Counted from the first letter of the stretch, positions 50,281 through 59,955 are shown. The stretch is DNA of 64,000 nt from an uncultured Paracoccaceae bacterium (GCA_947493145.1 CANLPZ010000001.1:620001-684000), one strand, 5' to 3'. Notes: generated by a model not told the origin, from the letters alone. A program made the numbers and translations.

Positions 50281-51204
50281 TTAGAACCGGATTTTCGGAT
50301 CGAACCAAGCATAGGCAAGGTCCGTTAACAGGTTCACGATGACGGTTAAGGACCCGTACAAAATGGTGACGCCCAAAAGAACGGAATAATCGCGGTTCAG
50401 CGCTGATCCGACGTAAGACTGCCCCAACCCGCCAGTTGAGAAATAGAGATCAACAAAAACCGATCCGGTAAGCACGTAAACGAACACTGGCCCAAGATAC
50501 GAGATAACCGGCAACATGGTTGGTTTCATGGCGTGGCGCCAAAGAATGGTCGAGGTGCTTAGCCCTTTTGCTTTTGCTGTGCGGATAAAGTTGGAATTCA
50601 TAACTTCCAACATTGATGACCGTGTAAGACGCGAAATAGACCCGATGAAAGAAGTCGAAAGCGCGATCACAGGCATGATCAAATACGGCCATTGCCCCCC
50701 GTTCCAACCGCCGCCGGGCAGCCAACCAAGGTACAATGTGAAGGTTAGGATTAGGATCGGCCCCATGATAAAATTTGGCAACGCCTGCGCCGCGATACCA
50801 AGGCTAACAGCAAAATAGTCGATCCATGTGTTGTGGCGGATTGCAGCAGTGACGCCCAACGCGATCCCACAAACGGCGGCAACGACAAACGACAAAAACC
50901 CATAGGTCAGAGAAATCGGTAGCCCTTGTGCGATGATGTCGTTGACGTCGCGGTCTTTGAATTTAAATGACGGTCCAAAATCAAAATGCAAAACAATGTT
51001 TTTAACGTAATCAACCAATTGCAGCCATTGCGGTTTGTCTAAACCGTATTTGGCCTCGATATTGGCGAGCACTTGAGGTGGTAAAGGTCGTTCTGACGTG
51101 AATGGACCACCTGGTGCGATTTTCATAAGGATGAAACACGTGATGATCAGGATCAACAACGTGGGGATTGCGACGGCGAGACGCCGGATCACATAATTTA
51201 ACAT
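50281..51204 (-). CDS. peptide-type ABC transporter permease (OppB-like)
   Basis: 307 residues, N-terminus MLNYVIRRLAVAIPTLLILI as usual for OppB/DppB proteins; permease loop around FIRTAKAKGLSTSTILWRHA. It lies 69 bases after the binding-protein gene with a stem-loop between. Confidence 0.94.
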   Translation of the reverse strand: MLNYVIRRLAVAIPTLLILIITCFILMKIAPGGPFTSERPLPPQVLANIEAKYGLDKPQWLQLVDYVKNIVLHFDFGPSFKFKDRDVNDIIAQGLPISLTYGFLSFVVAAVCGIALGVTAAIRHNTWIDYFAVSLGIAAQALPNFIMGPILILTFTLYLGWLPGGGWNGGQWPYLIMPVIALSTSFIGSISRLTRSSMLEVMNSNFIRTAKAKGLSTSTILWRHAMKPTMLPVISYLGPVFVYVLTGSVFVDLYFSTGGLGQSYVGSALNRDYSVLLGVTILYGSLTVIVNLLTDLAYAWFDPKIRF

Positions 51205-51226
51205 TTGGATTGTGCCTTAAACTGTA

Positions 51227-51256
51227 TCCCCCGCCAATGAGATCAAAGGCGGGGGA
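51227..51256 (-). promoter_or_regulatory. intercistronic stem-loop between binding-protein and permease genes
   Basis: Arms 51227-51235 and 51248-51256 are perfectly complementary over 9 G+C-rich bases with a 12-base loop. Without a clear T-run on the minus strand it likely stabilises or attenuates the transcript, keeping the binding protein in excess of the permeases. Confidence 0.65.
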
Positions 51257-51273
51257 CAGGTGACATGAAAAGC

Positions 51274-52890
51274 TTATTCGGCTTTTTTGTACAGGTCTTT
51301 TGAGTACCAGTTTTGCTCGACGTTGTTGACCGGCCAGTTGCCCAAGTCAGTGTCCAACATGAACACGCCTGCATAGTGGTAAATCGGGATGATAGGCATT
51401 TCATCCGCAATGATCTCTTCGACCATTGTGTAAAGCGGCTGAGGGTCAGCAGCGGTTTTCGCCTGCCCCAACAACTCGTCAACTTTTGCGTTTGAATATT
51501 TCGCGTCGTTGTAACCCGATCCGGTTTGCATCAGGTCAAGGAATGTTGACGCTTCGTTGTAGTCACCACACCAACCGGCACGTGCCACTTGGTAATCTTG
51601 GTTGCCACGCGTTTCAAGGAACACTTTCCATTCTTGGTTCGCCAACTCAACGTTCACGCCCAATTTTGTTTTCCACATTTGTGAAATTGCAACGGCAACT
51701 TTCTTGTGTGACTCAGATGTATTGTAGATCAATTCCAGATCCAAACCATCTGTATAGCCCGCCTCAGCCATCAGTTCTTTGGCCTTCGCATCACGCTCAG
51801 CTTGGGTCATGCTCGCAACGTCAATCGCTGGGATGTTAAAACCAGCCGTTGCTTCTGGTGTGAATGTGTAAGCGGCGGTTTGACCACCAGCCAACACTTT
51901 GTCGACAATGATGTCACGATCAACAGCAAGCGACAGCGCCTGACGAACACGTTGATCTTTCAACGCCTCAGGTGTCGTGTCTGTTAGGTTGATTGTGTAG
52001 TAGTAAGAACACAAACGTGGGAAGCTGACAGCTTCGTCTGGATGTTCCGTTTTCAGCTTTGGGAACTGACCTGCGGGTACTTCTGTCCGGTCCAATTCGC
52101 CAGCCAAGTAACGAGTCAACGCAACGTTTTCATCGTTGATGACCAACGCGACAACTTTTTCGATGATTGTGTTGTCGTTGTCCCAATACATCGCATTGCG
52201 TTCGCGAACAGAACGTTCGTTTGGCAGGTGCTCTGTCAGAACATACGCACCGTTGGAAACGATGTTTTCTGGTTTGGTCCAGTCGTCGCCATGTGCTTCG
52301 ATCACTGATTTCGGCGCAGGGAATGTTGATGCGTGCGTTGTCATCAATGGGAAGTATGGAAGTGATGACGTTAGTTTAACTTCCAATGTATGATCATCGA
52401 TCGCAACTGCGCCAAGATCAGTTACAGGCTTTTCACCCGCAAGAATTGCCGCAGCGTTTTCGATCGACATCAATTCGCCGAACCATGAATACGGTGACGC
52501 CAATTCAGGGTCGATCAAACGTTGCCAGCCGTAAACAAAATCACCAGCCGTTACTGGATCGCCGTTCGACCATTTTGCATCGTCGCGCAATTTAAACGTA
52601 AAGACGTCTTTTGCATCGTTCACTTCGTAAGACAGAGCCACACCTGGCACCAAGTTACCGTCTGCATCTTGGTTAAACAGACCTTCAAAAAGATCGCGAA
52701 CGATTTCGGAACCTGTGACGTCTTCCACGACTTGTGGATCAACGGACGAATGTTCGTCCAAGACGCGGTATGTGAACGTTTGGTCATCCGCGAGTGCTTC
52801 GCCCGTTACGGGGTGGTTCGCGGCCAGTGCCGGTGCGGTCATCATTGTTGTGGCCAAAAGACCCGCAACAAATAGATTTGGAGTTTTCAT
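51274..52890 (-). CDS. peptide ABC transporter substrate-binding protein (OppA-like)
   Basis: 538 residues with a signal peptide ending at PALAA near residue 23, then an SBP-family-5 fold (YRVLDEHSSVDPQVVEDVTG; GDFVYGWQRLIDP; LAVDRDIIVDKVL). The ligand is probably oligopeptides but is not decided by sequence. It is the first gene of the operon (ATG 52890). Confidence 0.95.
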   Translation of the reverse strand: MKTPNLFVAGLLATTMMTAPALAANHPVTGEALADDQTFTYRVLDEHSSVDPQVVEDVTGSEIVRDLFEGLFNQDADGNLVPGVALSYEVNDAKDVFTFKLRDDAKWSNGDPVTAGDFVYGWQRLIDPELASPYSWFGELMSIENAAAILAGEKPVTDLGAVAIDDHTLEVKLTSSLPYFPLMTTHASTFPAPKSVIEAHGDDWTKPENIVSNGAYVLTEHLPNERSVRERNAMYWDNDNTIIEKVVALVINDENVALTRYLAGELDRTEVPAGQFPKLKTEHPDEAVSFPRLCSYYYTINLTDTTPEALKDQRVRQALSLAVDRDIIVDKVLAGGQTAAYTFTPEATAGFNIPAIDVASMTQAERDAKAKELMAEAGYTDGLDLELIYNTSESHKKVAVAISQMWKTKLGVNVELANQEWKVFLETRGNQDYQVARAGWCGDYNEASTFLDLMQTGSGYNDAKYSNAKVDELLGQAKTAADPQPLYTMVEEIIADEMPIIPIYHYAGVFMLDTDLGNWPVNNVEQNWYSKDLYKKAE

Positions 52891-53259
52891 AATACTACCT
52901 TTTTTCCCTGTTGTGATTTCATTCCGTGGCGTTTTTTTCGTCGTGTCGCGACCGTTGTGCGACTGCACGCCTTTTTCAGATCGTTCAGAATGTCCGAAAC
53001 CTTGGCACCAGTCATGCCAAAGCGCAAGACACAGTTTTAGGTTGCCCTTAGGTAAACCACGCTAACCCCTAAGTTTCATTAATGAACAGGCGTTTAATAA
53101 ATTTTAAGACTTTGAAAAACGCAGGGGTGTTTGCACAATCATTACGCGGCCTGCATGCAAAGTTTGCATTCTACAAGAGAATCACCTGCCTCGCGTTAAA
53201 CCTAAACGCAAAGCGCCTAAAACGACAATATCCCTCCGGTAACAGGTCGTTTTTGTGGT
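52891..53259. promoter_or_regulatory. 369-base gap between pta and the peptide ABC operon
   Basis: No gene is supported; short frames here lack a ribosome site. The part next to 52890 must contain the promoter of the peptide transporter operon. Near 53219-53253 an 8-base stem with a 19-base loop lies just after pta and could be a weak terminator; another small hairpin is at 53193-53209. Confidence 0.5.
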
Positions 53260-54255
53260 TTAATCTGCCTGCGCAGCAGTGACAGCAATCATATGAACGA
53301 TGTCTTCTGCGCTGCATCCGCGCGATAAATCATTCGCGGGATGGTCCAACCCTTGAAGGATCGGCCCAATCGCAAGTGCGCCACCAACACGCTGTGCGAT
53401 TTTGTAAGCAATGTTTCCACTTTCAAGATTTGGAAAAATGAAAATATTGGCTTCGCCGCCCAATGGTGAAACTGGCGCCTTTGCATTGGCAACGTCTGGT
53501 ACAAATGCGGCGTCAAACTGTAATTCCCCATCCACCAACAACAGTGGATCTTTTGCACGTGCAAGTTCGGTTGCGGTTGCGACCTTCGTCACCGCATCAT
53601 GTTTCGCGCTGCCGCGGGTCGAAAATGACAACATGGCGACGCGGGCTTCTTCGCCGGTAAGTGTGGTAAATGAATGTGCGGATGCGACAGCGATTTCTGC
53701 CATTTCTTCGGCGGATGGATCAACGACCAACCCGCTGTCGGCAAAAATAAATGCACCTTTCTTATCGTGATGCTCTTCGCACAACAGCATCATAAAGAAA
53801 CTGGAAACTATTTTCGCACCGCGCCGAGGTCCGATAACCTGCAATGCGGTACGCACAATTTCGGCTGTTGTTGCGACGGCCCCGCCTACCGTGCCCGCTG
53901 CGTAGCCGGCTTTAACCAAAAGCGCGGCAAAAACATGTGGGTTATTGACCGCTTTGCGCGCCACGTCGCGCGAAATCCCTTTGTGTTTTCGTAAATTGAA
54001 AAACAGCTCTGTAAGCTCGTCCGTTAAAACCGAAGTCGCTGGATCGAAAATGTCAGATACCGCATCAGCCGACGCGCCAGCCGCCGTTAACCCATCTGAA
54101 ATAGTCCCTTTGTTCCCCACAAGGATAACTTGAGCGATACCCATTTTTTGCGCTTCGATCGCCGCTTCTATAACACGCGGGTCTTCGCCTTCGGACAGCA
54201 CAATCTTGTGGCGCGATTGCGCCGCGTTTTTCAAAAGTATTTCCAACGGTTTCAT
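53260..54255 (-). CDS. pta: phosphate acetyltransferase (PTA/PTB family)
   Basis: 331 residues from ATG 54255: the short single-domain Pta that interconverts acetyl-CoA and acetyl phosphate. MKPLEILLKNAAQSRHK at the start, IVLSEGEDPRVIEAA, AAGTVGGAVATTAEIVRTAL near residue 135, SFFMMLL, and GGEANIFIFPNLESGNIAYK. The same frame continues upstream into the broken exporter gene; that upstream part is not Pta. In Roseobacters this Pta often accompanies sulfoacetaldehyde acetyltransferase; no ackA or xsc is in the window. Confidence 0.95.
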   Translation of the reverse strand: MKPLEILLKNAAQSRHKIVLSEGEDPRVIEAAIEAQKMGIAQVILVGNKGTISDGLTAAGASADAVSDIFDPATSVLTDELTELFFNLRKHKGISRDVARKAVNNPHVFAALLVKAGYAAGTVGGAVATTAEIVRTALQVIGPRRGAKIVSSFFMMLLCEEHHDKKGAFIFADSGLVVDPSAEEMAEIAVASAHSFTTLTGEEARVAMLSFSTRGSAKHDAVTKVATATELARAKDPLLLVDGELQFDAAFVPDVANAKAPVSPLGGEANIFIFPNLESGNIAYKIAQRVGGALAIGPILQGLDHPANDLSRGCSAEDIVHMIAVTAAQAD

Positions 54256-54266
54256 CGGGTATCCTT

Positions 54267-55294
54267 TCAGTGCCCCAAGATTTTCACGCACAGCAACACA
54301 AACAGCACGATAAAGACTGTTTCGGCCACGATCATGGCAATTGCCTGCCCACCGACGTCCAAAATGCGTTTCAGAGAGGTCTTCCATTCCAACAGCGGCA
54401 ATCGACACCAATAACGCCCATCGACTTAGGTTCGACTTCGCATCAACGACACCCGCAGGGATGAAGCCAAAGGAGTTTAACGCCGCAAAGAACAAGAACC
54501 CTACCACAAACATTGGCAAAATTGGTGGTCGTTTTTGATCACCGGCATCGTCGGCATACTGGCGGCGTACAGCAAGCGAAATCAATAAGACCACAGGCGC
54601 CAACATTGCGACACGAATACGCTTGACCAAAGTTGCCGCTTCGCCCGTTTCGTCGGACACGAAAACCCCACGCCCACCACTTGGACCACATCGTGGATCG
54701 TACCGCCCAAGAATACACCGGACACTTCGTCAGAGAATTCAAACAGTTCAGTCAAGATCGGATAGGCAATCATTGCCAATGTCGAAAGGACGGTAACAGA
54801 CAGCACAGTGAAGATCAGATTGCGTTCAGAATGTTCATTTTTTGGCAATGCAGCACAGATCGCGATCACCGCGGACGTCCCACAAATTGCAACCGCCCCG
54901 TCCGTTAACACGCCCCACGACCGAGCGCCCAAGTCATTCATATTCCAAACAAAATCGTCAATACGACAGCGGCGATCACGACAGTTATCAATTCGGCACC
55001 AAGCCCAACCATCAAATCGACACTGATGCGCGCGCCCAACAGCATGATGCCAAACCGCAAAACTGTGCTCGCGGTGAATTCGATACCAGCCTTACACACG
55101 TTGTTCGCGTCTTCGGTCAAAAAGTGGAATGCGATGCCTAACAAAAGCGCCATCAGCATTGCAGGCGCATCATAGTGTTCGGACAGAAATTTTGCCGCAA
55201 CCGCGACAACAATAGACACCATTATTCCGCGCCAATGACCGTTCAAAAAGTTGCGCATCGTATCGGGTTTCATAAATTCAAGGAACGTTGACAT
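54267..55294 (-). pseudogene. frameshifted YeiH-family (UPF0324) putative exporter
   Basis: Three reading frames must be joined to recover one ten-helix membrane protein of the YeiH/UPF0324 family. The first frame (55294-54938) ends after VVLTILFGI. A second continues with GVLTDGAVAICGTSAV to about 54655. A third continues with SDETGEAATLVKRIRVAML to AAVGM. The last part (ending at a stop at 54267) returns to a second frame and reads KTSLKRILDVGGQAIAMIV. Two apparent one-base losses (near 54942 and 54658) and one one-base gain (near 54385) explain it. Since neighbours are intact, decay is likelier than error, but error is possible. Confidence 0.85.
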
Positions 55295-55430
55295 GAGTCC
55301 AGTCGTCTAATTTTCCGTTAAGACCTGCCGTGTGAGCGTCGCGAAAAATCACGACAGACCTATGTCGCCAAACGTCCCGTGTCGGTGCTCTTGTGTTAAG
55401 TAACAGAACAGCGTTTGCCCTCGCAGCATA

Positions 55431-55454
55431 GAAAAACCCCCGCCGAAGCGGGGG
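55431..55454 (-). terminator. strong minus-strand terminator with UUCG loop
   Basis: Stem of 7 G+C bases (55437-55443 with 55448-55454) closed by a TTCG loop as read on the minus strand, followed by five T at 55436-55432. It lies about 230 bases after the stop of the double winged-helix gene and 137 before the broken exporter gene. Confidence 0.88.
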
Positions 55455-55680
55455 CAGCACTCGTTACAAGCCCTCATGTTGGCAACAAAACATCGCACAC
55501 CCCAAAATTGGATCACTCACTAGCAGTCCGTGCATGTCTTTGCCGGTTCAGCGCTTAGCGCCGCCAACACTGTTTTCCTGCGAAGTCAAAATTTCGCAAA
55601 GGCGTATAAAAACCGCCTGTTCAAGCGTCACATCCCCATGTCTCGCTTAAAACGCTTATACCGTTTGGCGCGAGTCGGTT
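55455..55680 (-). ncRNA. candidate small RNA or structured 3' untranslated region
   Basis: No protein gene is supported. On the minus strand this stretch has a row of inverted repeats: 55652-55657 with 55623-55628, 55614-55618 with 55600-55604, 55593-55598 with 55579-55584, and 55551-55561, and ends at the UUCG terminator. I match it to no known RNA family. It could be a 3' untranslated region of the upstream gene or an independent small RNA; no clear promoter is visible inside. The rest of 55295-55430 is the leader of the decayed exporter gene. Confidence 0.4.
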
Positions 55681-56406
55681 TCAATTGCCTTGGTGGGAAC
55701 TTTGAGACTCCACAATCAACTCTGAGACCTTAACGATCTGAGAAATTGTTGTTTTTTCGCCTTTCAACACAGCATTCGCGACCAAAGGAAACATTTTCGC
55801 ATAGCCAATTGCACGAATTTTCCAAAGCCCTTTTGACGACCTCACAAATCCGGCGTCTTCCATCTCTGCGAGTTGTCGATGTACCGTTTGTTTGGAATAT
55901 TGGCTAATCGAACAAATTTCCAACGCAGACAGCCCGTTGCCTCGATGCAGGAACAATACGGCGTAGACGGCAAGAAACGCAGGCGACTTGCCGGTTAATC
56001 GAGAAAGAAATTCCCAGCGAATTGCCAACTCACAAATTGAAACAAGCGGATTTTCATCCCCTTTAAACATCGTCTTCAAACACCCTCTGTAAGGTTGATC
56101 GATGCTTTTATAAAAGCTCTTCACCCGCATAATCATGGCCTGTTGGCCAACTTCATTCATACGCAAAGTGCGCCAGTCATTGTCTTCGAACCAATGATCA
56201 AGCGACGCCAATTGTTTTCTGACTGTGACGCGGTCGCGATACGCGGTATCCGCCAACGACGACACCGTCCAATTTTGTTCGGGATAGAAAAAGATTAAAA
56301 ACGTATAGATTTGTTTCGCGCGCGATCCTTCCAAACGGTTACTTGCGGTCAAAAACGCCAACGACATTTCGACGATAGGTTTTGTTAATTTTATTGAATC
56401 AAACAC
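55681..56406 (-). CDS. double winged-helix regulator-like protein
   Basis: 241 residues, soluble. An N-terminal helix-turn-helix-like part (about 28-70: YTFLIFFYPEQNWTVSSLAD, RDRVTVRKQLASL) and a MarR-like C-terminal winged helix (about 150-205: LSALEICSISQYSKQTVHRQ, LAEMEDAGFVRSSKGLWKI). I know no named family. It probably binds DNA. Transcription runs toward the candidate RNA and the decayed exporter gene. Confidence 0.7.
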   Translation of the reverse strand: MFDSIKLTKPIVEMSLAFLTASNRLEGSRAKQIYTFLIFFYPEQNWTVSSLADTAYRDRVTVRKQLASLDHWFEDNDWRTLRMNEVGQQAMIMRVKSFYKSIDQPYRGCLKTMFKGDENPLVSICELAIRWEFLSRLTGKSPAFLAVYAVLFLHRGNGLSALEICSISQYSKQTVHRQLAEMEDAGFVRSSKGLWKIRAIGYAKMFPLVANAVLKGEKTTISQIVKVSELIVESQSSHQGN

Positions 56407-56782
56407 ATATAAGCCTTGGTGTATAATTACCTATAACCCTAGTGCGCATCCTTGCTGACGTGAAGAATTTTCTTAATCACGAGTTATCTCGTCGCAAAAC
56501 TTTATCGTGCGCAAAAAGGTCGTGACAATAAATCCAGAACCAAAATCGCACCCGTCCAACAACGCAAATTGTTGGCAGACAATGAAAAATCGCAGTCACG
56601 CTTGGCGTGTCTATTTCTTTGATCTTCAAAGACATCCGAATACTTTGCGCAGCTTATTCGACAAACAATTATGCTATTTTTGATTGAGACCGGCCAAAAC
56701 AAGCGAAAGGGTCTCAACTTGCCGAGACTGATATGCAGCCAGAAAATCGGGCAGCCGAAATTTAAACTTTTCTTCGGTTGTG
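56407..56782. other. 376-base gap without a supported gene
   Basis: Between the winged-helix gene (-) and the tRNA-Ser 3' end (-). Short frames here have no ribosome site or family match. It must hold the promoter of the winged-helix gene and the tRNA end. GAGACC/GGTCTC arms around an 18-base loop near 56685-56716 are the only clear repeat. Confidence 0.5.
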
Positions 56783-56872
56783 TGGCGGAGACGAAGGGAT
56801 TCGAACCCTCGAGACGGGTTACCGCCTACTCCCTTAGCAGGGGAGCGCCTTCGACCACTCGGCCACGTCTCC
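56783..56872 (-). tRNA. tRNA-Ser (anticodon GCU)
   Basis: Class II tRNA of 90 bases including an encoded CCA. Acceptor arm GGAGACG pairs with CGTCTCC, the D-arm is GCCGAGTGGTCGAAGGC, the anticodon loop reads CTGCTAA, there is a long variable arm, and the T-loop is TTCGAAT. It reads AGC/AGU serine codons. Confidence 0.97.
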
Positions 56873-56924
56873 GCTGACCCGTTTAGCGAAGCAGACCAGA
56901 AGGGACAAGTCGAAAATTCGTGCG

Positions 56925-58022
56925 TTAGGTATTAAACAAGAAATGCATCACGTCGCCGTCTTTAACCACGTAAGCCTTTCCTTCTGCGCGCATTTTTCCT
57001 GCTTCTTTGCAGGGCTGTTCGCCACCGTGCTCGATGTAGTCATCATACGCGATTGTTTCGGCGCGAATGAAACCTTTTTCAAAATCACCATGAATGACAC
57101 CTGCGGCTTGCGGAGCCATGGTGCCGGATTTAATCGTCCATGCGCGCGCTTCTTTTGGGCCAACAGTGAAATAGGTCTCTAGATTCAACAACTCATATCC
57201 AGCACGGATCAAACGGTCCAATCCGGCCTCGGCCAATCCCATTTCGTCCAAAAACATCTGCGCTTCGTCTGGTTCTAGCTGGCTGATTTCTTCTTCGATT
57301 TGGGCCGAAATGATGACATGGCTGTTGCCCTCTGCGGCGGCCATTTCTGCAACCTTTGCAGAATGTTCATTGCCTTCAACACTTTCGGATTCGCCAACGT
57401 TGCAGACATACAAAACGGGTTTTGTTGTCAACAATTGCAAATTTTTCCATGTCTTTAGGTCTTCGTCATCGACCTCAACAACGCGTGCAGGCTTGCCGTC
57501 TTCCAACGCTTCTTGTGCTGCTTTCAACAAACGTTCTTGTTCAACGGCTTCCTTGTCACCGCCGCGCACTTTGCGCACGATATTTTGCAACCGCTTTTCG
57601 ATGCTTTCCATATCCGCAAGCATCAATTCGGTTTCAATTGTCTGGGCATCTGCCACCGGATCAACGCGGCCTTCGACGTGGGTCACGTCGCCGTCTTCAA
57701 AACACCGCAATACATGGGCAATGGCATCCACTTCGCGAATATTGGCCAAAAACTGGTTTCCCAAACCCTCGCCCTTTGATGCGCCTTTCACAAGACCGGC
57801 AATATCCACGAAAGTCATGCGTGTCGGAATAATTTCTTTTGACGCCGCAATGGCCGCCAATTTATCCAAACGCGCGTCGGGAACGCCAACCTCGCCCACA
57901 TTGGGTTCAATCGTGCAAAACGGGAAATTCGCCGCTTGCGCCGCTGCGGTTTTGGTCAATGCGTTGAACAAAGTGGACTTACCAACATTTGGCAGCCCAA
58001 CGATTCCCATTTTAAAACCCAT
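56925..58022 (-). CDS. ychF: redox-regulated ATPase/GTPase YchF
   Basis: 365 residues. Obg-like P-loop GLPNVGKSTLFNALT, VDIAGLVKGASKGEGLGN (switch region), NVGE-type specificity loop in LYVCNVGE, and a C-terminal TGS domain with LLNLETYFTVGPKEARAWT. ATG 58022 follows GGAGG; an earlier in-frame start is 10 codons away. Ribosome-associated ATPase. Confidence 0.97.
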   Translation of the reverse strand: MGFKMGIVGLPNVGKSTLFNALTKTAAAQAANFPFCTIEPNVGEVGVPDARLDKLAAIAASKEIIPTRMTFVDIAGLVKGASKGEGLGNQFLANIREVDAIAHVLRCFEDGDVTHVEGRVDPVADAQTIETELMLADMESIEKRLQNIVRKVRGGDKEAVEQERLLKAAQEALEDGKPARVVEVDDEDLKTWKNLQLLTTKPVLYVCNVGESESVEGNEHSAKVAEMAAAEGNSHVIISAQIEEEISQLEPDEAQMFLDEMGLAEAGLDRLIRAGYELLNLETYFTVGPKEARAWTIKSGTMAPQAAGVIHGDFEKGFIRAETIAYDDYIEHGGEQPCKEAGKMRAEGKAYVVKDGDVMHFLFNT

Positions 58023-58140
58023 TTTGGCCTCCGATCCATGATTTTGCCGCATCTAGGGGTGGATCGGCCATGGCGTCAAGCGGGGCATTGATTTTCCTGT
58101 GGCTTTCCGCCAAACCGATGCAGATAGAAGGAATTACCCA

Positions 58141-58932
58141 ATGACAAGAATCGACGCCAAATTTGCTGAACTCAACGCTGCAGGAAAGAAGGCCTTCGTT
58201 GCGTATGTCATGGCGGGCGACCCCGATTACGATACGTCATTGGAAATCGTTAAAGGTCTGCCAGACGCAGGCGTCGACATCATCGAATTGGGATTGCCAT
58301 TTACCGACCCAATGGCGGACGGTCCAACGATCCAATTGGCGGGTGGACGCGCATTGGATGCGGGAATGACATTGCAACGCACCTTGGATTTGGCGACCGA
58401 ATTTCGCAAAACTGACGACACAACGCCCATTGTTTTGATGGGCTATTACAACCCGATTTACAGCCGTGGCGTTGATACGTTTTTAAACGACGCAAAAGCC
58501 GCAGGCATAGACGGGTTGATCGTTGTGGATTTACCACCAGAAGAAGACAGCGAATTGTGCATCCCAGCGCAAAATGCAGGGCTGAACTTTATCCGTCTCG
58601 CGACCCCGACGACCGACAACAAACGGTTGCCCAAAGTGCTGCAAAACACATCTGGCTTTGTGTACTATGTTTCCATCAATGGCATCACCGGCGCGGCGGA
58701 GGCACAAGCCACAAACGTCGGTCCAGAGGTCGCACGGATCAAGGCGTCAACCGACCTACCCGTCATTGTTGGGTTCGGGATCAACACACCTGAGAAAGCC
58801 AAAGGTATCGCATCTGTGGCCGACGGTGCCGTTGTTGGATCGGCGATTGTTAGCAAAATCGGAGCCGGTGAAACGACCGCAGACGTTTTAGAGTTCGTGA
58901 AATCCTTGGCCGATGGTGCACACGAGGCTTAG
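58141..58932 (+). CDS. trpA: tryptophan synthase alpha subunit
   Basis: 263 residues. Catalytic Glu and Asp lie in [19 protein letters not shown] near residues 48-60. Cleaves indole-3-glycerol phosphate and passes indole to TrpB. ATG 58141 follows GAAGGA. trpB is not in the window, so the trp genes are split. Confidence 0.97.
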   Translation: MTRIDAKFAELNAAGKKAFVAYVMAGDPDYDTSLEIVKGLPDAGVDIIELGLPFTDPMADGPTIQLAGGRALDAGMTLQRTLDLATEFRKTDDTTPIVLMGYYNPIYSRGVDTFLNDAKAAGIDGLIVVDLPPEEDSELCIPAQNAGLNFIRLATPTTDNKRLPKVLQNTSGFVYYVSINGITGAAEAQATNVGPEVARIKASTDLPVIVGFGINTPEKAKGIASVADGAVVGSAIVSKIGAGETTADVLEFVKSLADGAHEA

Positions 58933-59070
58933 GGTCTCGTTCGGACTCGTTTCCCGATAATGCAGTCCACGTGCACGCCTGCTTAGCACAACTTTTTGTT
59001 GAATAACAAACCCACCTAGCCTACTGATCTTGCACATATTCACCACGCATCAGCAGAAAGGGTTCCGGCT

Positions 59071-59955
59071 TTGTTGGGGAGATTGAGGCATCATAACTTA
59101 ATAACCGGATTGACCGGTTTTCACGTACTACTTTTCTCGCTTATTGCGTGTGGTACGCCTTCAAAAAGTTATGGTCAAACGGTTGAGGAACTCCCGCTTG
59201 AACATGTACAAACAAGGGTGTCAGAAACGGCAGATACGCTGCCAATCGCCATTTTATACACCTCAGATGATGGGTCTTGCACTTACTGTCTGGAAGCAAA
59301 TACAAGGTTTGCCCAAACCGCTGAAGCGTTAAAGGGAACTTACCAGTTTTACACCGTCACTGTGAACCCATGGAGGCGTCTTTTTGATACCCCCAAAGGA
59401 CAAGCACTTGTCGCGTATCACAAGGAAATCAGCTTGCCGTTGAACGCAGTGCCGATGATCGCATTGTTTGCCGACGAACAGCCTATTCGCATGGTTTCCG
59501 CGCATGCGCCCGATCAACCAGAAACACTCCGACGCGCGATGGATATCTGGACGGATCAATGGGCATTGCCGCGCGGCGACATAAGGGTTGCAGAGATTTC
59601 ACCACAGGATGTGCCTGCATCGATTCGAACGCTTGGTAATGATAGACCCATTGTGCTCACGCTAACCTCAAAAGACCCTTCATGCCGCCACTGCCTGACG
59701 GGGAATGCTTTCATTGAGGAAGCCTCGCGTTACCTGTCATCGGATTTTGCATTTCTCAACGTAAATTTTGACCCTTGGGAATCCCTTCGAACCGAAGACG
59801 ATCTGCTGTCCTTTCTCAACCGGATCGGCGTCAAACTTTCCGGACTGCCAACAAGCCTTGTTTTCTACAAAGGCCAATACAAAGGGAACGTGGTCACCCT
59901 AGGCCAGAATTTACGAATTTCGTTGTCTCAGGCGCTGCCCTTGATCAAAAACTAA
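59071..59955 (+). CDS. lipoprotein with two thioredoxin-like domains
   Basis: 294 residues from TTG 59071, preceded by AGAAAGGG. A hydrophobic segment ends in the lipobox L-I-A-C (cysteine 27). Two tandem thioredoxin folds follow: the first with C70-T-Y-C73 and a likely cis-proline P128 (AVPMIALF), the second with C205-R-H-C208 and P260 (GLPTSLVF); both have a Asn-Pro/Asp-Pro-Trp motif (VNPW, FDPW). So an internal duplication is clear. It likely does thiol redox work in the periplasm. It sits 23 bases before a DUF3617 gene. TTG 59074 or 59083 are other starts. Confidence 0.75.
   Translation: MLGRLRHHNLITGLTGFHVLLFSLIACGTPSKSYGQTVEELPLEHVQTRVSETADTLPIAILYTSDDGSCTYCLEANTRFAQTAEALKGTYQFYTVTVNPWRRLFDTPKGQALVAYHKEISLPLNAVPMIALFADEQPIRMVSAHAPDQPETLRRAMDIWTDQWALPRGDIRVAEISPQDVPASIRTLGNDRPIVLTLTSKDPSCRHCLTGNAFIEEASRYLSSDFAFLNVNFDPWESLRTEDDLLSFLNRIGVKLSGLPTSLVFYKGQYKGNVVTLGQNLRISLSQALPLIKN

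Noticed and set aside
53260-54660. Single 466-residue frame reading as an exporter-Pta fusion
   Set aside because: The first 135 residues are the end of the broken exporter gene; Pta has its own ATG at 54255 and full family length.
56783-56872. tRNA-Ser as integration site of a genomic island
   Set aside because: I found no direct repeat of its 3' end in the neighbouring 2 kb and no integrase near it.
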